Source: Duganella rivi (GTDB lineage: Bacteria; Pseudomonadota; Gammaproteobacteria; Burkholderiales; Burkholderiaceae_D). From it: a stretch of DNA of 64,000 bases. Below are positions 45,175-53,961 of the stretch, in pieces (the stretch's first letter is position 1; each line of letters opens with the position of its first letter). Both the position numbers and the translations under genes were made by a program. The notes beneath the pieces are model-generated. The model had not been told where the DNA came from, made no database searches, and worked only from the letters and a program-made list of their open reading frames with translations. Where the stretch lies: positions 62,001-126,000 of the forward strand of contig NZ_WWCK01000008.1 in assembly GCF_009857435.1 (NCBI RefSeq). Reading direction: 5' to 3'.

Positions 45175-45246
45175 GATGGCCTCGCTGGTTGAGCTGCCAG
45201 CGTAGGCGGCTCAGTTAACGAGGGCTTATGATGCATCAAACGTGTG

Positions 45247-46161
45247 CTACTTCGGTTGCCATGTCCACACGCGGCTGGCGATGTTGACGGACTTGGGGAT
45301 CAGTTTTTGTTGGTAGAACAAGTCTGCCACGCGCTGCTGGTTGGCGATGATCTCTGGTGTGACCGGCGTCGCGCCGAAGCGGGAGCGTTGCATCCACGTC
45401 GCCACGATGTCGGCTGGCACGCCGGTCTGCTGCGTCAATACGGTGCTGACTTCTTTTTGATGCTCACTGGCCCACTTACCGGCCAGGCGCACTTGCTCCA
45501 ACAGGGACGAAACCAAGGCCGGCGACTGCTCTACAAATTTGCGCGAGGCGAGGTAGAAGCCATTCGCCAGTGGCAGCCCGGTGTAGTCGCTCAACACGCG
45601 TACTTGATACGCTTTCTGCGCCGATGCGAAGTAGGGATCCCACACCACCCACGCATCAATGCCGCCGCTGACGAACGCCGCACGCGCATCCGATGGCGAT
45701 AAATAAATCGGCGTAATGTCGCGGAACTTCAATCCCGCCTTCTGCAGTGCTGAAGCCAGCAGGAAGTGCGAGCCGGAGCCTTTTTGAAATGCCACGCGCT
45801 TGCCTTTTAAATCCGCCACCGTGCGGATCGGCGAATCCTTCGGCACGAACAGCGCTTCGCTATTCACCGGCGCAGGTTCCGCGCCCACGTACAGCAAATC
45901 CACGCCGCCTGCCTGCGCAAATACCGGCGGCGGTGCACCGGTGCTGCCAAAATCGATACTGCCTGCGTTGAGCGCCTCCAGCATCTGCGGGCCGGCTGGG
46001 AACTCAATCCATTTGATCTGATGGCCGGCCAGCGATTTCTCCAGCGTGCCCTGCGTCTTCATCATGCTGAGTAAGCCAGCGCTTTTTTGAAAACCAATTT
46101 TGATTTCGGCCGCCGACGACAGCAGCGGCGCCACGAGCAATAAGCAAATCCATTTCTTCAT
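45247..46161 (-). CDS. ABC substrate-binding protein, SsuA/TauA-like
   Basis: This is a 304-residue periplasmic binding protein with a signal peptide (cleaved after LLSSAA). IKIGFQKSAGLLSMMKTQGTLEKSLAGHQIKWIEFPAGPQMLEALNAGSIDFGSTGAPPPVFAQA and DSPIRTVADLKGKRVAFQKGSGSHFLL match the aliphatic sulfonate/taurine/nitrate class. Of two adjacent ATGs the second (46161) is better spaced from AAGGA. It lies 8 bases after lacI in the same direction. No permease or ATPase gene is in the window, so it must use a transporter encoded elsewhere. Confidence 0.85.
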   Translation of the reverse strand: MKKWICLLLVAPLLSSAAEIKIGFQKSAGLLSMMKTQGTLEKSLAGHQIKWIEFPAGPQMLEALNAGSIDFGSTGAPPPVFAQAGGVDLLYVGAEPAPVNSEALFVPKDSPIRTVADLKGKRVAFQKGSGSHFLLASALQKAGLKFRDITPIYLSPSDARAAFVSGGIDAWVVWDPYFASAQKAYQVRVLSDYTGLPLANGFYLASRKFVEQSPALVSSLLEQVRLAGKWASEHQKEVSTVLTQQTGVPADIVATWMQRSRFGATPVTPEIIANQQRVADLFYQQKLIPKSVNIASRVWTWQPK

Positions 46162-46169
46162 CATCTTCC

Positions 46170-47222
46170 TTACGCGCTTTCGCGCTCTATCAATTCGCAG
46201 GCCAGCAGGTTCAAACGCGAATCCTGTGCTGATGCGGGCAGTACGCCCAGTTGTTCAAGTATGCGTAGCGCGGCGATTTCGCCGATCTCGCGGCTGGGCG
46301 GACGGATCGTGGTGAGGCTAGGCATCAGCAGCGGCGAGAAGGCGTAGTCGCCAAAGCCTACGATGGCGCATTGCTGTGGGATCTTTAAGCCCGCGCGCTG
46401 GCCCGCCAGCAAAGCGCCTGCGGCCAAGTTATCGTTGGCGAAGATAATGGCCTCCACGGGCCGCGCGCGGCGGGCAGGGGATAGCGCCAGCGCTTCAATC
46501 GCCTGTTTGCCAGCATCGAACGGTGCTTCCGCTGTCGGCGCGTAGATGATCGGCTCAAGGCCATGTTCGCGCATGACGGCCTCGTAGCCGTCGCTGCGAT
46601 CCACCGCGCTTAAGTCGCCCGCAAGGCTGTTCTGCACGAAGGCGATGCGGCGATAGCCCTTGCCGTACAAGTAGCGCGCCGCTTGCTCGCCGACTGAAGG
46701 GTTGGAGTAGCCGACTTGTATCGGTTTACGGCGCGGCTGATAGTCCCACGTCTCCACCACAGGAATGCCGGCAGTGGACAGCAGCTTCTCGGTAGCGCGA
46801 TTGTGGAAGCGTCCCACCACCGCCAGCGCTGCTGGCTTCCAGCCGAGGAAAGCCCGCACTGCGCTTTCTTCCCGCTTGGCCGAGAAGTAGCTAGAGGCCA
46901 GCAACAACTGGTAGCCATAGCGGTTTAGCGTGTCGCTAAAAGTCTGAATCGTGTTGGCGAAAATCGGCCCGGAGATATTCGGGATCACCATGCCGACTAC
47001 GCGGCCATGCGCGGAGGCGAGGCCGCTGGCGGCCAGATTCGGCACATAGCCCAACTCCTTCACCGCCGCCGCAATGCGCGCGCTGCGCTCCGCCGCCACC
47101 CGTCCCGGCTCGATGAAATAGCGCGATACGGTAATGGAGCCGACGCCGGCCAGCCGCGCCACATCGTGGACGGTGGCGCGGCCTGACCCTCTGCGTTTTC
47201 TTGGTGCTGCTGTTTCACTCAT
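46170..47222 (-). CDS. LacI family transcriptional regulator
   Basis: This is a 350-residue regulator. The HTH is at about residues 16-40 (TVHDVARLAGVGSITVSRYF, with hinge LAASGLASA), followed by a periplasmic-binding-like ligand domain (VGMVIPNISGPIFANTIQ, IAFVQNSLAGDLSAVDRSDGY and IVGFGDYAFSPLLMPSLTTIRPP), closest in pattern to GntR/gluconate-type members. It diverges from a TonB receptor, and a perfect palindrome lies between them, so it probably represses both directions. The inducer is unknown; despite the family, no sugar genes are present. Confidence 0.9.
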   Translation of the reverse strand: MSETAAPRKRRGSGRATVHDVARLAGVGSITVSRYFIEPGRVAAERSARIAAAVKELGYVPNLAASGLASAHGRVVGMVIPNISGPIFANTIQTFSDTLNRYGYQLLLASSYFSAKREESAVRAFLGWKPAALAVVGRFHNRATEKLLSTAGIPVVETWDYQPRRKPIQVGYSNPSVGEQAARYLYGKGYRRIAFVQNSLAGDLSAVDRSDGYEAVMREHGLEPIIYAPTAEAPFDAGKQAIEALALSPARRARPVEAIIFANDNLAAGALLAGQRAGLKIPQQCAIVGFGDYAFSPLLMPSLTTIRPPSREIGEIAALRILEQLGVLPASAQDSRLNLLACELIERESA

Positions 47223-47303
47223 CTGCGCATATTCCGAAAAAACATATCGATGATTTTTTTAATTCTTTGACTTCAATCCGGCCCGCCGCGACACTAAAAA
47301 AAG

Positions 47304-47315
47304 GGTACCGGTACC
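47304..47315. promoter_or_regulatory. LacI-type operator GGTACCGGTACC
   Basis: A perfect 12-base palindrome with central CG lies in the 201-base gap between lacI and the TonB receptor, 108 bases before the receptor ATG. The central-CG even palindrome is the usual form of LacI-family sites. Only one copy was seen in the gap. Confidence 0.65.
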
Positions 47316-47423
47316 ACTTCATTGTAGCGAACGACCTGGCGAGCACTAAGCTGGTTCTTCGATGAAGAAAGCAGGTTTTCCGTATATCGCGCAAGGAGCG
47401 CTTTCAAATCAAGGGATCAGTAA

Positions 47424-49649
47424 ATGAAGAGCAATGTGAGATTTTTCGGCGCACTGACCATCGGTGCTTTGCTGGTGAATACCGCCTACGCGGAGGCGGA
47501 ATCGACGCCGATCAAGGAGCGTGACGATAGCGCCTCCGTGCCTAGCGTGACCGTTAGCGCCACGCGCCGCAACGCTTCGCTGCAATCGGTGCCAGTGGCG
47601 GTATCGGTGCTGGACGGCGACGCGCTGACGCAAGCCAACCGCACCAGCATCGACACCATCGTGCAGGAAGTGCCTAGCGTGACCTTCCGCCAGCAGGGCG
47701 GCAACAAGGACACCACCATCTTTGTACGCGGTATCGGTACCATCTCCACCTCGCCGGGTGTAGAGCCAACCGTATCGACCGTGATTGACGGCGTGGTGTA
47801 CGCGCGTCCGGGCCAAGCTACGCTGGATCTGCTGGACATTGAACACATTGAAATCCTGCGCGGCCCGCAAGGTACGCTATTCGGCAAAAACGCTTCGTCG
47901 GGCGTGCTGAATGTGATCGGCCGCAAATCGTCGCAAGCGACCACAGGCTTCGTGGATGCGGCCTACTACGAAGGGAATGAGAAGCGTGTGCGTGCCGGCG
48001 TGTCGGGCGCAATCCAGCCGGGGGTTGTGGCGGCATCCGTCACCGGCCTGTATGCGGACTTCAACGGCAACGTCGATAACGTGCACGCTGGCGGCGGCAA
48101 GCTGAATGGCTACGACCGCAAAGGCGTGCGTGCCCGCGTCGACATCACACCGACCAAGGATTTGGATATCGCGCTGATCGCAGATTACGTGCGTTCCAAG
48201 TCTTCGCCTACCTTCACTGCCTATAAATCAACGGCGGCCACCTTTAACGCAGGCATCGCGCCAGTCGTGGCAGCCCCGGAGAACCGCCAGGTCAACGCGG
48301 ATATCCCCGCCGATATCCGCGACAAGAACAAAGGCCTGTCGGCGCAAGTGGATTACCGCTTCAACGGCTACACGCTGACCTCCATCAGCGCCGTGCGCGA
48401 TTGGGACAACACCCAGTACACCAGCACTTCGGCCATCGGCAACGCAGCGGAAGTAGCGCGCATCACGGCCGCTTTCCCGGCCACGCGCGATATCGGCACG
48501 GTGGAATTCAGTCAAGCCTCGCAAGAGCTGCGTCTCGCATCGCCGAAAGGTGAATTCGCAGACTATGTGGTCGGCGCCTACTATCTGCACGGCAAGGATC
48601 GCGAGACCTATCAGCGTATCGTCAACAACGGTGCGGCCATCAACTCCGGCCGCGCGGATTACGGCGTCAAGAGCGACAGCTACTCGCTGTTCGGTGAAAG
48701 CACTTTGAACTTCTCGCCAGTGTGGCGCGCCATTGCCGGGGCGCGCTGGACTAAGGACGAACTGTCTTACGACCACAAACGCACCTCGACGCAAACCGTG
48801 GCCTTCCCCGGTGTGCAACCTGGAGTACAGAACGCCGGTTCCACCAACGAAGACGGCTACTCGGGCCGCGTCGGTCTGCAATACGATATCTCGCGTGACG
48901 TAAGCACTTACGGTACCTACTCGCGCGGCTACAAAGGCCCGGCCTACAACGTTTTCTTCAACATGCTGAGCCGCGATACGCTGGCGCTGAAACCAGAGAC
49001 CTCGGATTCGTTTGAACTGGGCCTGAAAGCCAGCGCTTTCGATCGCAAGCTGACCGCCAACCTGGCCGTGTTCAACACCAAGTACAAGAACTACCAAGCC
49101 AACTTCTACGACACCGTGGCTGGCGCCGTGGTTACGCGCCTGATTAACGCTGGCGATGTATCGACCAAGGGTGTGGAGCTGGATCTGAACGCCCGTCCAA
49201 CCCGCGAACTGACCTTGAGCGCATCGCTGGCCTACACCGACGCCACCATCGACAATTTCAACTGCCCGCCGGCTGCTGCCGCATCGTGCAACCTGAATGG
49301 CAAGCCGCTGCCGTTCTCGCCGAAGTGGAAGTCCTTCACCCGCGCCAACTACGCGCTACCGCTGGAGAATGGTTTTATCGTCGATCTGTCGGCTGACTAC
49401 AGCTGGCAGGCCAAGACCCAGTATGACTTGTTCCAATCGGCTGATGCGATTCAAGGTGCGTATGGCGTGATCAATGCCGGCATCGCGCTGTCGTCGCCGG
49501 TCGGTGGCTGGCGCATTGCGCTGGTGGGTAAGAACTTGGCGAACAAATCGTACGCCACCAACTTGGTCGCGTCCACCGGCTACGTCACCCGCGCCGTGCC
49601 GCGTGATGATGAGCGCTACTTCGGTATCACCGCGCGCAAGGAGTTTTGA
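47424..49649 (+). CDS. TonB-dependent outer-membrane receptor
   Basis: This is a 741-residue receptor. A signal peptide (cleaved near AYAEAE, about residue 24) is followed by a TonB-box-like PSVTVSA, a plug domain (VPVAVSVLDGDALTQANRTSIDTIVQEVPSVTFRQQGG, then IEHIEILRGPQGTLFGKNASSGVLNV), and a 22-strand beta-barrel ending in an aromatic C-terminal residue (ARKEF), typical of barrels inserted by the Bam machinery. It imports a bulky or scarce substrate using TonB energy. Its close association with an ABC binding protein and monooxygenase rather than siderophore genes suggests a non-iron substrate. Expression is probably controlled by the adjacent LacI protein. It overlaps the next gene by one base. 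Confidence 0.9.
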   Translation: MKSNVRFFGALTIGALLVNTAYAEAESTPIKERDDSASVPSVTVSATRRNASLQSVPVAVSVLDGDALTQANRTSIDTIVQEVPSVTFRQQGGNKDTTIFVRGIGTISTSPGVEPTVSTVIDGVVYARPGQATLDLLDIEHIEILRGPQGTLFGKNASSGVLNVIGRKSSQATTGFVDAAYYEGNEKRVRAGVSGAIQPGVVAASVTGLYADFNGNVDNVHAGGGKLNGYDRKGVRARVDITPTKDLDIALIADYVRSKSSPTFTAYKSTAATFNAGIAPVVAAPENRQVNADIPADIRDKNKGLSAQVDYRFNGYTLTSISAVRDWDNTQYTSTSAIGNAAEVARITAAFPATRDIGTVEFSQASQELRLASPKGEFADYVVGAYYLHGKDRETYQRIVNNGAAINSGRADYGVKSDSYSLFGESTLNFSPVWRAIAGARWTKDELSYDHKRTSTQTVAFPGVQPGVQNAGSTNEDGYSGRVGLQYDISRDVSTYGTYSRGYKGPAYNVFFNMLSRDTLALKPETSDSFELGLKASAFDRKLTANLAVFNTKYKNYQANFYDTVAGAVVTRLINAGDVSTKGVELDLNARPTRELTLSASLAYTDATIDNFNCPPAAAASCNLNGKPLPFSPKWKSFTRANYALPLENGFIVDLSADYSWQAKTQYDLFQSADAIQGAYGVINAGIALSSPVGGWRIALVGKNLANKSYATNLVASTGYVTRAVPRDDERYFGITARKEF

Positions 49650-50914
49650 TGTCTAAGCAGTTGAGTATCGCTGCATTCATGATGCGCTACGGCCACCACG
49701 TTGCGGCCTGGCGGCACCCGGACACGGATCTGTTGTCGAACCCTTTCAAAGTGTTTCGCGATCAGGTACGCAGTGCGGAACGCGCGTGTCTGGATGCGGT
49801 GTTCTTTGCCGATAGCGTGGCGCTGACTGGTGCGCCTTCGCTGGAGCCTTTGACGTTATTGTCGGCGCTGGCCGCATCGACCGAGCGGATTGGCTTGATC
49901 GCTACCGCCACCACCACCTACAACGAGCCGTACACGGTGGCGCGCCAGTTTGCGTCGCTGGATTTGCTGTCGGATGGGCGGGCAGGGTGGAATCTGGTCA
50001 CGTCGGATAACGCGGCGGAAGCGGCTAACTTCGGCCGCGAGCAGCATGTGGCACACGCCGACCGCTATGCGCGGGCGCGGGAATTTCATCAAGTTGTCAC
50101 AGGACTGTGGAATAGTTGGGACGCCGGTGCGCTGCTCGACGATAAGAGCGGATCGCTGCCTTACGATCCGGCCAAGCTGCATAAGCTGAATCATCGCGGC
50201 GAGCATTTCGGCGTTGCTGGCCCGCTGAACGTGGTGCGCAGTCCGCAGGGCCGGCCGGTGGTGGTGCAGGCCGGCGGTTCGGAGACTGGCCGCGATCTGG
50301 CGGCAGGGACGGCGGAGGTAGTGTTCACCGCGCAGCCTACACTGGCCAAGGCCCAAGCCTTCTACAGCGATATCAAGCGGCGCGTGGTGGAGAAGGGCCG
50401 CAAGCCGGAATCGGTGAAGGTGATGCCTGGATTGTTTGCGGTGGTTGGCCGCACGCAGGAGGAGGCGGACAAGAAGTTCGCTGAACTGCAAGCGCTGATT
50501 GAGCCGAAGGCGGGCCTGGCGCTGTTGGGCCGCATGATCGGTAACTTTGATTTGTCAGGCTATCCATTGGATGGCCCGCTGCCCGAGCTGCCGCAAACGC
50601 AAGATGGCCAGCGTAGCCGCCAGCAGCTGTTGACCGATCTGGCGCAGGGCGAGAATTTGACGATACGCCAGCTGTACGAACGCATCGCCGGTGGCCGTGG
50701 TCATTTCACGGTGGTCGGCACGGCGGAGAAGGTGGCGGATCAAATGCAGGAATGGTTCGAGCAGGGCGCGGCCGATGGTTTCAATTTCATGGCGCCCGCG
50801 TTGCCGGGCGGTTTGGATGATTTCCTCGCGCTGGTGATTCCTGAGTTGCAGCGTCGCGGTTTATTCCGCACGTCGTATGAAGGGAGCACTTTGCGCGATC
50901 ACTTGGGTTTATAG
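49649..50914 (+). CDS. LLM flavin-dependent monooxygenase, NtaA/SnaA/DszA family
   Basis: This is a 421-residue flavin-dependent, luciferase-like monooxygenase. The N-terminus (LSIAAFMMRYGHHVAAWRHPD), FFADSVALTG, LLSALAASTERIGLIATATTTYNEPYTVARQFASLDLLSDGRAGWNLVTSDN and VVVQAGGSETGRDLAA match the NtaA/SnaA/DszA/DmoA group, which uses FMNH2 from a separate reductase to oxidise compounds such as nitrilotriacetate, dimethyl sulfide or dibenzothiophene sulfone. No flavin reductase lies nearby. AAGGAG is 5 bases upstream, and TGATG overlap couples it to the receptor gene. Confidence 0.88.
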   Translation: MSKQLSIAAFMMRYGHHVAAWRHPDTDLLSNPFKVFRDQVRSAERACLDAVFFADSVALTGAPSLEPLTLLSALAASTERIGLIATATTTYNEPYTVARQFASLDLLSDGRAGWNLVTSDNAAEAANFGREQHVAHADRYARAREFHQVVTGLWNSWDAGALLDDKSGSLPYDPAKLHKLNHRGEHFGVAGPLNVVRSPQGRPVVVQAGGSETGRDLAAGTAEVVFTAQPTLAKAQAFYSDIKRRVVEKGRKPESVKVMPGLFAVVGRTQEEADKKFAELQALIEPKAGLALLGRMIGNFDLSGYPLDGPLPELPQTQDGQRSRQQLLTDLAQGENLTIRQLYERIAGGRGHFTVVGTAEKVADQMQEWFEQGAADGFNFMAPALPGGLDDFLALVIPELQRRGLFRTSYEGSTLRDHLGL

Positions 50915-50922
50915 GAGAAGGC

Positions 50923-52152
50923 ATGTTAGGCAGGATGTTGGTATTGGCCGTTGCGCTGGCAGCGGGGCAGGTGAGTGCGCAGGACTATTTTGGCGATGCG
51001 CGTCCCGATGCGCCGGAGCTGGCGGCGCGCGGTTCGCTGCAAGTGGGCGTGCGCACGCTGGCGGTGGAGAACAAAGACCAATTCGACATTCTGCGTTACA
51101 GCGCCGAGCAGCAGGATCCTCGCTACAGCCGCAAGCTGACGCTGGAAGTGTGGTATCCGGCGAAGCTGGCGGCGGGGCAAAAAGAACATACGGTTTATAC
51201 CGATGTCCTAGGCTCGGGCCCGAACGATCCCAAGCGTCCCAACACGCCGTTCCAGTTCAACGGCCGCGCCGCGCGCGATGCGGCTCCGGTGGGGGAGCGC
51301 TACCCGCTCGTGATCGTCTCGCACGGCTATCCCGGTTCGCGGCTGCAAATGTCTTACCTGACCGAGAACCTGGCATCGAAAGGCTACGTCGTCGTCGCCA
51401 TCGACCATCTTGAATCCACGCGCGCCGACAAGGCGGCCTTTCCCAGCACCTTGCTGAACCGCCGCTTTGACGACCTGTTCGTGCTGAACACCGTTGCCGC
51501 GTGGGCCAAGCCGGGCAGCGGCAACTTTCTGTCGGGCGTGGTGGACGCCGACAAAACCGCGCTGGTCGGCTACTCCATGGGCGGCTACGGCGCACTGAAC
51601 ACGGTTGGGGCAGGCATCAGCACATCGGCCGTCGCCTTCTTCCCCGGCGGCAAGCTTGCCGTCAACCAGCAAGGCAATCCGCAATACGAAGCCCAGCGCG
51701 ACCCGCGCATCAAGGCCGTGGTGGCCTTCGCCCCATGGGGCGGTGCGCACAAGGTGTGGGACGACGCCGGCCTGGCCGGCGTGCGCACGCCGCTGCTGTT
51801 CATCACCGGCGACCAGGACGATGTGGCCGGCTACCAGGATGGCGTCAAGCAGCTATTCGAAAAAACCATCCACGCCGACCGCTACCTGCTGACCTACGTC
51901 GGCGGCCGCCACAATTCCGCACCGAATCCGCCATCGCCAGCCCACTGGAGCAACCCGGACGACTTCCAGTCCTACTCCGAGCCGGTATGGGACAGCCGCC
52001 GCATCAACAACATCAACCAGCACTATGTGACGGCCTTCCTTGGCATCCACCTGAAAGCCGCGCCGCTGCAAGATTATCTGAACGATAACTGGAAGGGTTT
52101 TCCCGCGCGCGCGCAGCTGGGATTAGAGTGGCGTCATCTTAAGGAACTATAA
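50923..52152 (+). CDS. Secreted alpha/beta hydrolase, dienelactone-hydrolase/PAF-AH-like
   Basis: This is a 409-residue protein with a signal peptide (MLGRMLVLAVALAAGQVSA, cleaved near residue 19). Alpha/beta-hydrolase features are HGYPGS at 134-139 (oxyanion hole), nucleophile elbow GYSMGG with S218, a plausible Asp in FITGDQDDVAGY and His in YVGGRHNSAP. The pattern is like platelet-activating-factor acetylhydrolase or dienelactone hydrolase families, acting on esters or lactones. It is the last gene of the receptor-monooxygenase operon, AGGAG 5 bases upstream of the ATG. It might release a substrate in the periplasm before uptake; this is inference. Confidence 0.8.
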   Translation: MLGRMLVLAVALAAGQVSAQDYFGDARPDAPELAARGSLQVGVRTLAVENKDQFDILRYSAEQQDPRYSRKLTLEVWYPAKLAAGQKEHTVYTDVLGSGPNDPKRPNTPFQFNGRAARDAAPVGERYPLVIVSHGYPGSRLQMSYLTENLASKGYVVVAIDHLESTRADKAAFPSTLLNRRFDDLFVLNTVAAWAKPGSGNFLSGVVDADKTALVGYSMGGYGALNTVGAGISTSAVAFFPGGKLAVNQQGNPQYEAQRDPRIKAVVAFAPWGGAHKVWDDAGLAGVRTPLLFITGDQDDVAGYQDGVKQLFEKTIHADRYLLTYVGGRHNSAPNPPSPAHWSNPDDFQSYSEPVWDSRRINNINQHYVTAFLGIHLKAAPLQDYLNDNWKGFPARAQLGLEWRHLKEL

Positions 52153-52163
52153 AGAGTGTCTTG

Positions 52164-52169
52164 TATAAT
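52164..52169 (+). promoter_or_regulatory. -10 box of ubiE
   Basis: A perfect TATAAT lies 27 bases before the ubiE ATG and just after the hydrolase stop, so ubiE keeps its own promoter despite the accessory block upstream. The -35 region is weak. Confidence 0.55.
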
Positions 52170-52196
52170 GCTGGCAAATTAACAGGCCTGCATATC

Positions 52197-52931
52197 ATGA
52201 CCAACACCACTCACTTCGGTTACAAGACTGTCGCGGAAGAAGATAAAGTCCGCGAGGTTGCCAAGGTTTTCCACTCCGTCGCCGCCAAGTACGACATCAT
52301 GAACGACGTCATGTCGGCTGGCCTGCACCGCCTGTGGAAGACCTTCACCATCGCCAATGCCGCTGTGCGTCCGGGTTTCAAGTGCCTCGACATCGCCGGC
52401 GGCACCGGTGACTTGGCCAAGGTGTTTGCCAAGCAGGCCGGCCCAACCGGCGAAGTCTGGCTGACCGACATCAATGAATCGATGCTGCGCGTGGGCCGTG
52501 ACCGCCTCTTGAATCGCGGCCTGCTGACCCCCACCTTGTTGTGTGATGCAGAAAAGCTACCATTCCCGGACAATTATTTCGACCGCGTCAGTGTGGCCTT
52601 CGGCCTGCGCAACATGACCCACAAGGATCAGGCGCTGAAGGAAATGCGCCGCGTGCTGAAGCCGGGCGGCAAGCTGCTGGTGCTGGAATTCTCGAAAGTG
52701 GCGGCGCCGCTGCAAAAGCCGTACGATATTTATTCGTTCAAGATTCTGCCTTGGATGGGCGAGAAAATCGCCAACGACGCTGACAGCTATCGCTACCTCG
52801 CCGAATCCATTCGCATGCATCCAGACCAAGAGACGCTGAAGACGATGATGGAAGAAGCAGGCCTCGAGCGCGTAACGTATTACAACCTGACGGCAGGTGT
52901 GGCCGCTTTACACACTGGTATCAAAATGTGA
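52197..52931 (+). CDS. ubiE: Ubiquinone/menaquinone methyltransferase UbiE
   Basis: This is a 244-residue SAM-dependent C-methyltransferase of ubiquinone synthesis. It starts MTNTTHFGYKTVAEEDKVREVAKVFHSVAAKYDIMND, the conserved UbiE opening. SAM motif I LDIAGGTGDLA is at 64-74, followed by VAFGLRNMTHKD and YRYLAESIRMHPDQ, all diagnostic. The stop overlaps the Tim44-like start (TGATG). Confidence 0.96.
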   Translation: MTNTTHFGYKTVAEEDKVREVAKVFHSVAAKYDIMNDVMSAGLHRLWKTFTIANAAVRPGFKCLDIAGGTGDLAKVFAKQAGPTGEVWLTDINESMLRVGRDRLLNRGLLTPTLLCDAEKLPFPDNYFDRVSVAFGLRNMTHKDQALKEMRRVLKPGGKLLVLEFSKVAAPLQKPYDIYSFKILPWMGEKIANDADSYRYLAESIRMHPDQETLKTMMEEAGLERVTYYNLTAGVAALHTGIKM

Positions 52932-53866
52932 TGACTGGAATGACCATGAACCTGAAGAAAATCCTGATTGGCGCTGTAATTGCTGTCTCCGCCATGTCCA
53001 TGCTGACGGAAGCCATCGCGCGTCCGGCCGGCGGTGGCCGTTCGATTGGCCGCCAGTCGCAAAACGTCAGCCGCATGCCGGCCCAGCCTGCGCCGCAGCC
53101 AGCGCCGCGCCAGGCGCAGCCTGCACCAGCTCCGGCACAGATGCCGCCGGCTGCTGCGCCGAAGAAACCTAGCATGTGGAAGGGCATTCTCGGCGGCGCG
53201 CTGCTGGGTCTGGGCCTGGGCGCACTGTTCTCGCACTTCGGTCTGGGTGGCGCACTGGGTGGCGCGATCGGCTCGATCATCATGCTGGCGCTGTTGGCTG
53301 GCGTGGTGTTCTTCATCTTCCGCCTGATCCGCAGCAAGTCGCAGCCAGCGGCCCAGCCTGCTGCGTTTGGCGGCAACCAGAACGTTTACTCGATGCCGCC
53401 GCAAGGTGGTTCGGCTACGCCGGAAATCGGCTCGCGCCTGCAGCCAGCTGCGGCTCCAGTGCAAGCGAAGCAGCCAGTGCACAACCAGTGGGGCGTGCCG
53501 GGTGACTTTGACCAGACCACCTTCCTGCGCGTTGCCAAGGGTAACTTCATCCGTCTGCAAGCTGCCTGGGATAAGGGCGACGTGGCCGATATCCGTGAAT
53601 TCACCACGCCGGAAGTGTTTGCTGAGATGAAACTGCAAATCAGCGAGCGTACCGTGGCTGATTACACGGACGTGGTCAGCATCGACGCTGAACTGCTGGG
53701 CATTGAGACCAGCGACACCGAGTACCTGGCCAGCGTGAAGTTCACCGGCATGATCAAGCCGGCGCCGGATGCATTGGCTGAGCCGTTCCATGAAGTGTGG
53801 AATCTGGCCAAGCCGGTCAACGGTTCGAGCGGCTGGCTGTTGGCTGGTATCCAGCAACTCGCGTAA
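52931..53866 (+). CDS. Tim44-like domain protein
   Basis: This is a protein of 311 residues or less: ATGs at 52931, 52940 and 52946 are all possible; 52946 gives a clean signal peptide (MNLKKILIGAVIAVSAMSML). After a Pro/Ala/Gln-rich segment there is a Gly-rich transmembrane stretch (GILGGALLGLGLGALFSHFGLGGALGGAIGSIIMLALLAGVVFFIF, about 75-125), then a Tim44-like domain (about 190-310; FLRVAKGNFIRLQAAWDKGDVADIREFTTPEVFAEM). Its role is unknown; it is commonly found with ubiE and ubiB in Burkholderiales and is coupled to ubiE here. A palindrome and a terminator follow. Confidence 0.85.
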   Translation: MTGMTMNLKKILIGAVIAVSAMSMLTEAIARPAGGGRSIGRQSQNVSRMPAQPAPQPAPRQAQPAPAPAQMPPAAAPKKPSMWKGILGGALLGLGLGALFSHFGLGGALGGAIGSIIMLALLAGVVFFIFRLIRSKSQPAAQPAAFGGNQNVYSMPPQGGSATPEIGSRLQPAAAPVQAKQPVHNQWGVPGDFDQTTFLRVAKGNFIRLQAAWDKGDVADIREFTTPEVFAEMKLQISERTVADYTDVVSIDAELLGIETSDTEYLASVKFTGMIKPAPDALAEPFHEVWNLAKPVNGSSGWLLAGIQQLA

Positions 53867-53885
53867 AACCCCGCAGGGCCACACT

Positions 53886-53913
53886 GGGTCTGACCCCGTA
53901 CGGGGTCAGACCC
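53886..53913. repeat. Intergenic palindrome, copy 3
   Basis: A 28-base perfect palindrome: GGGTCTGACCCC, GTAC, GGGGTCAGACCC. It lies 20 bases after the Tim44-like stop. Same family as the copies at 23967 and 37115. Confidence 0.75.
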
Positions 53914-53961
53914 TGCGACGACTCACCGGTTTGGGGTGAAAGCTGGTTAAACTGGTAAGAT

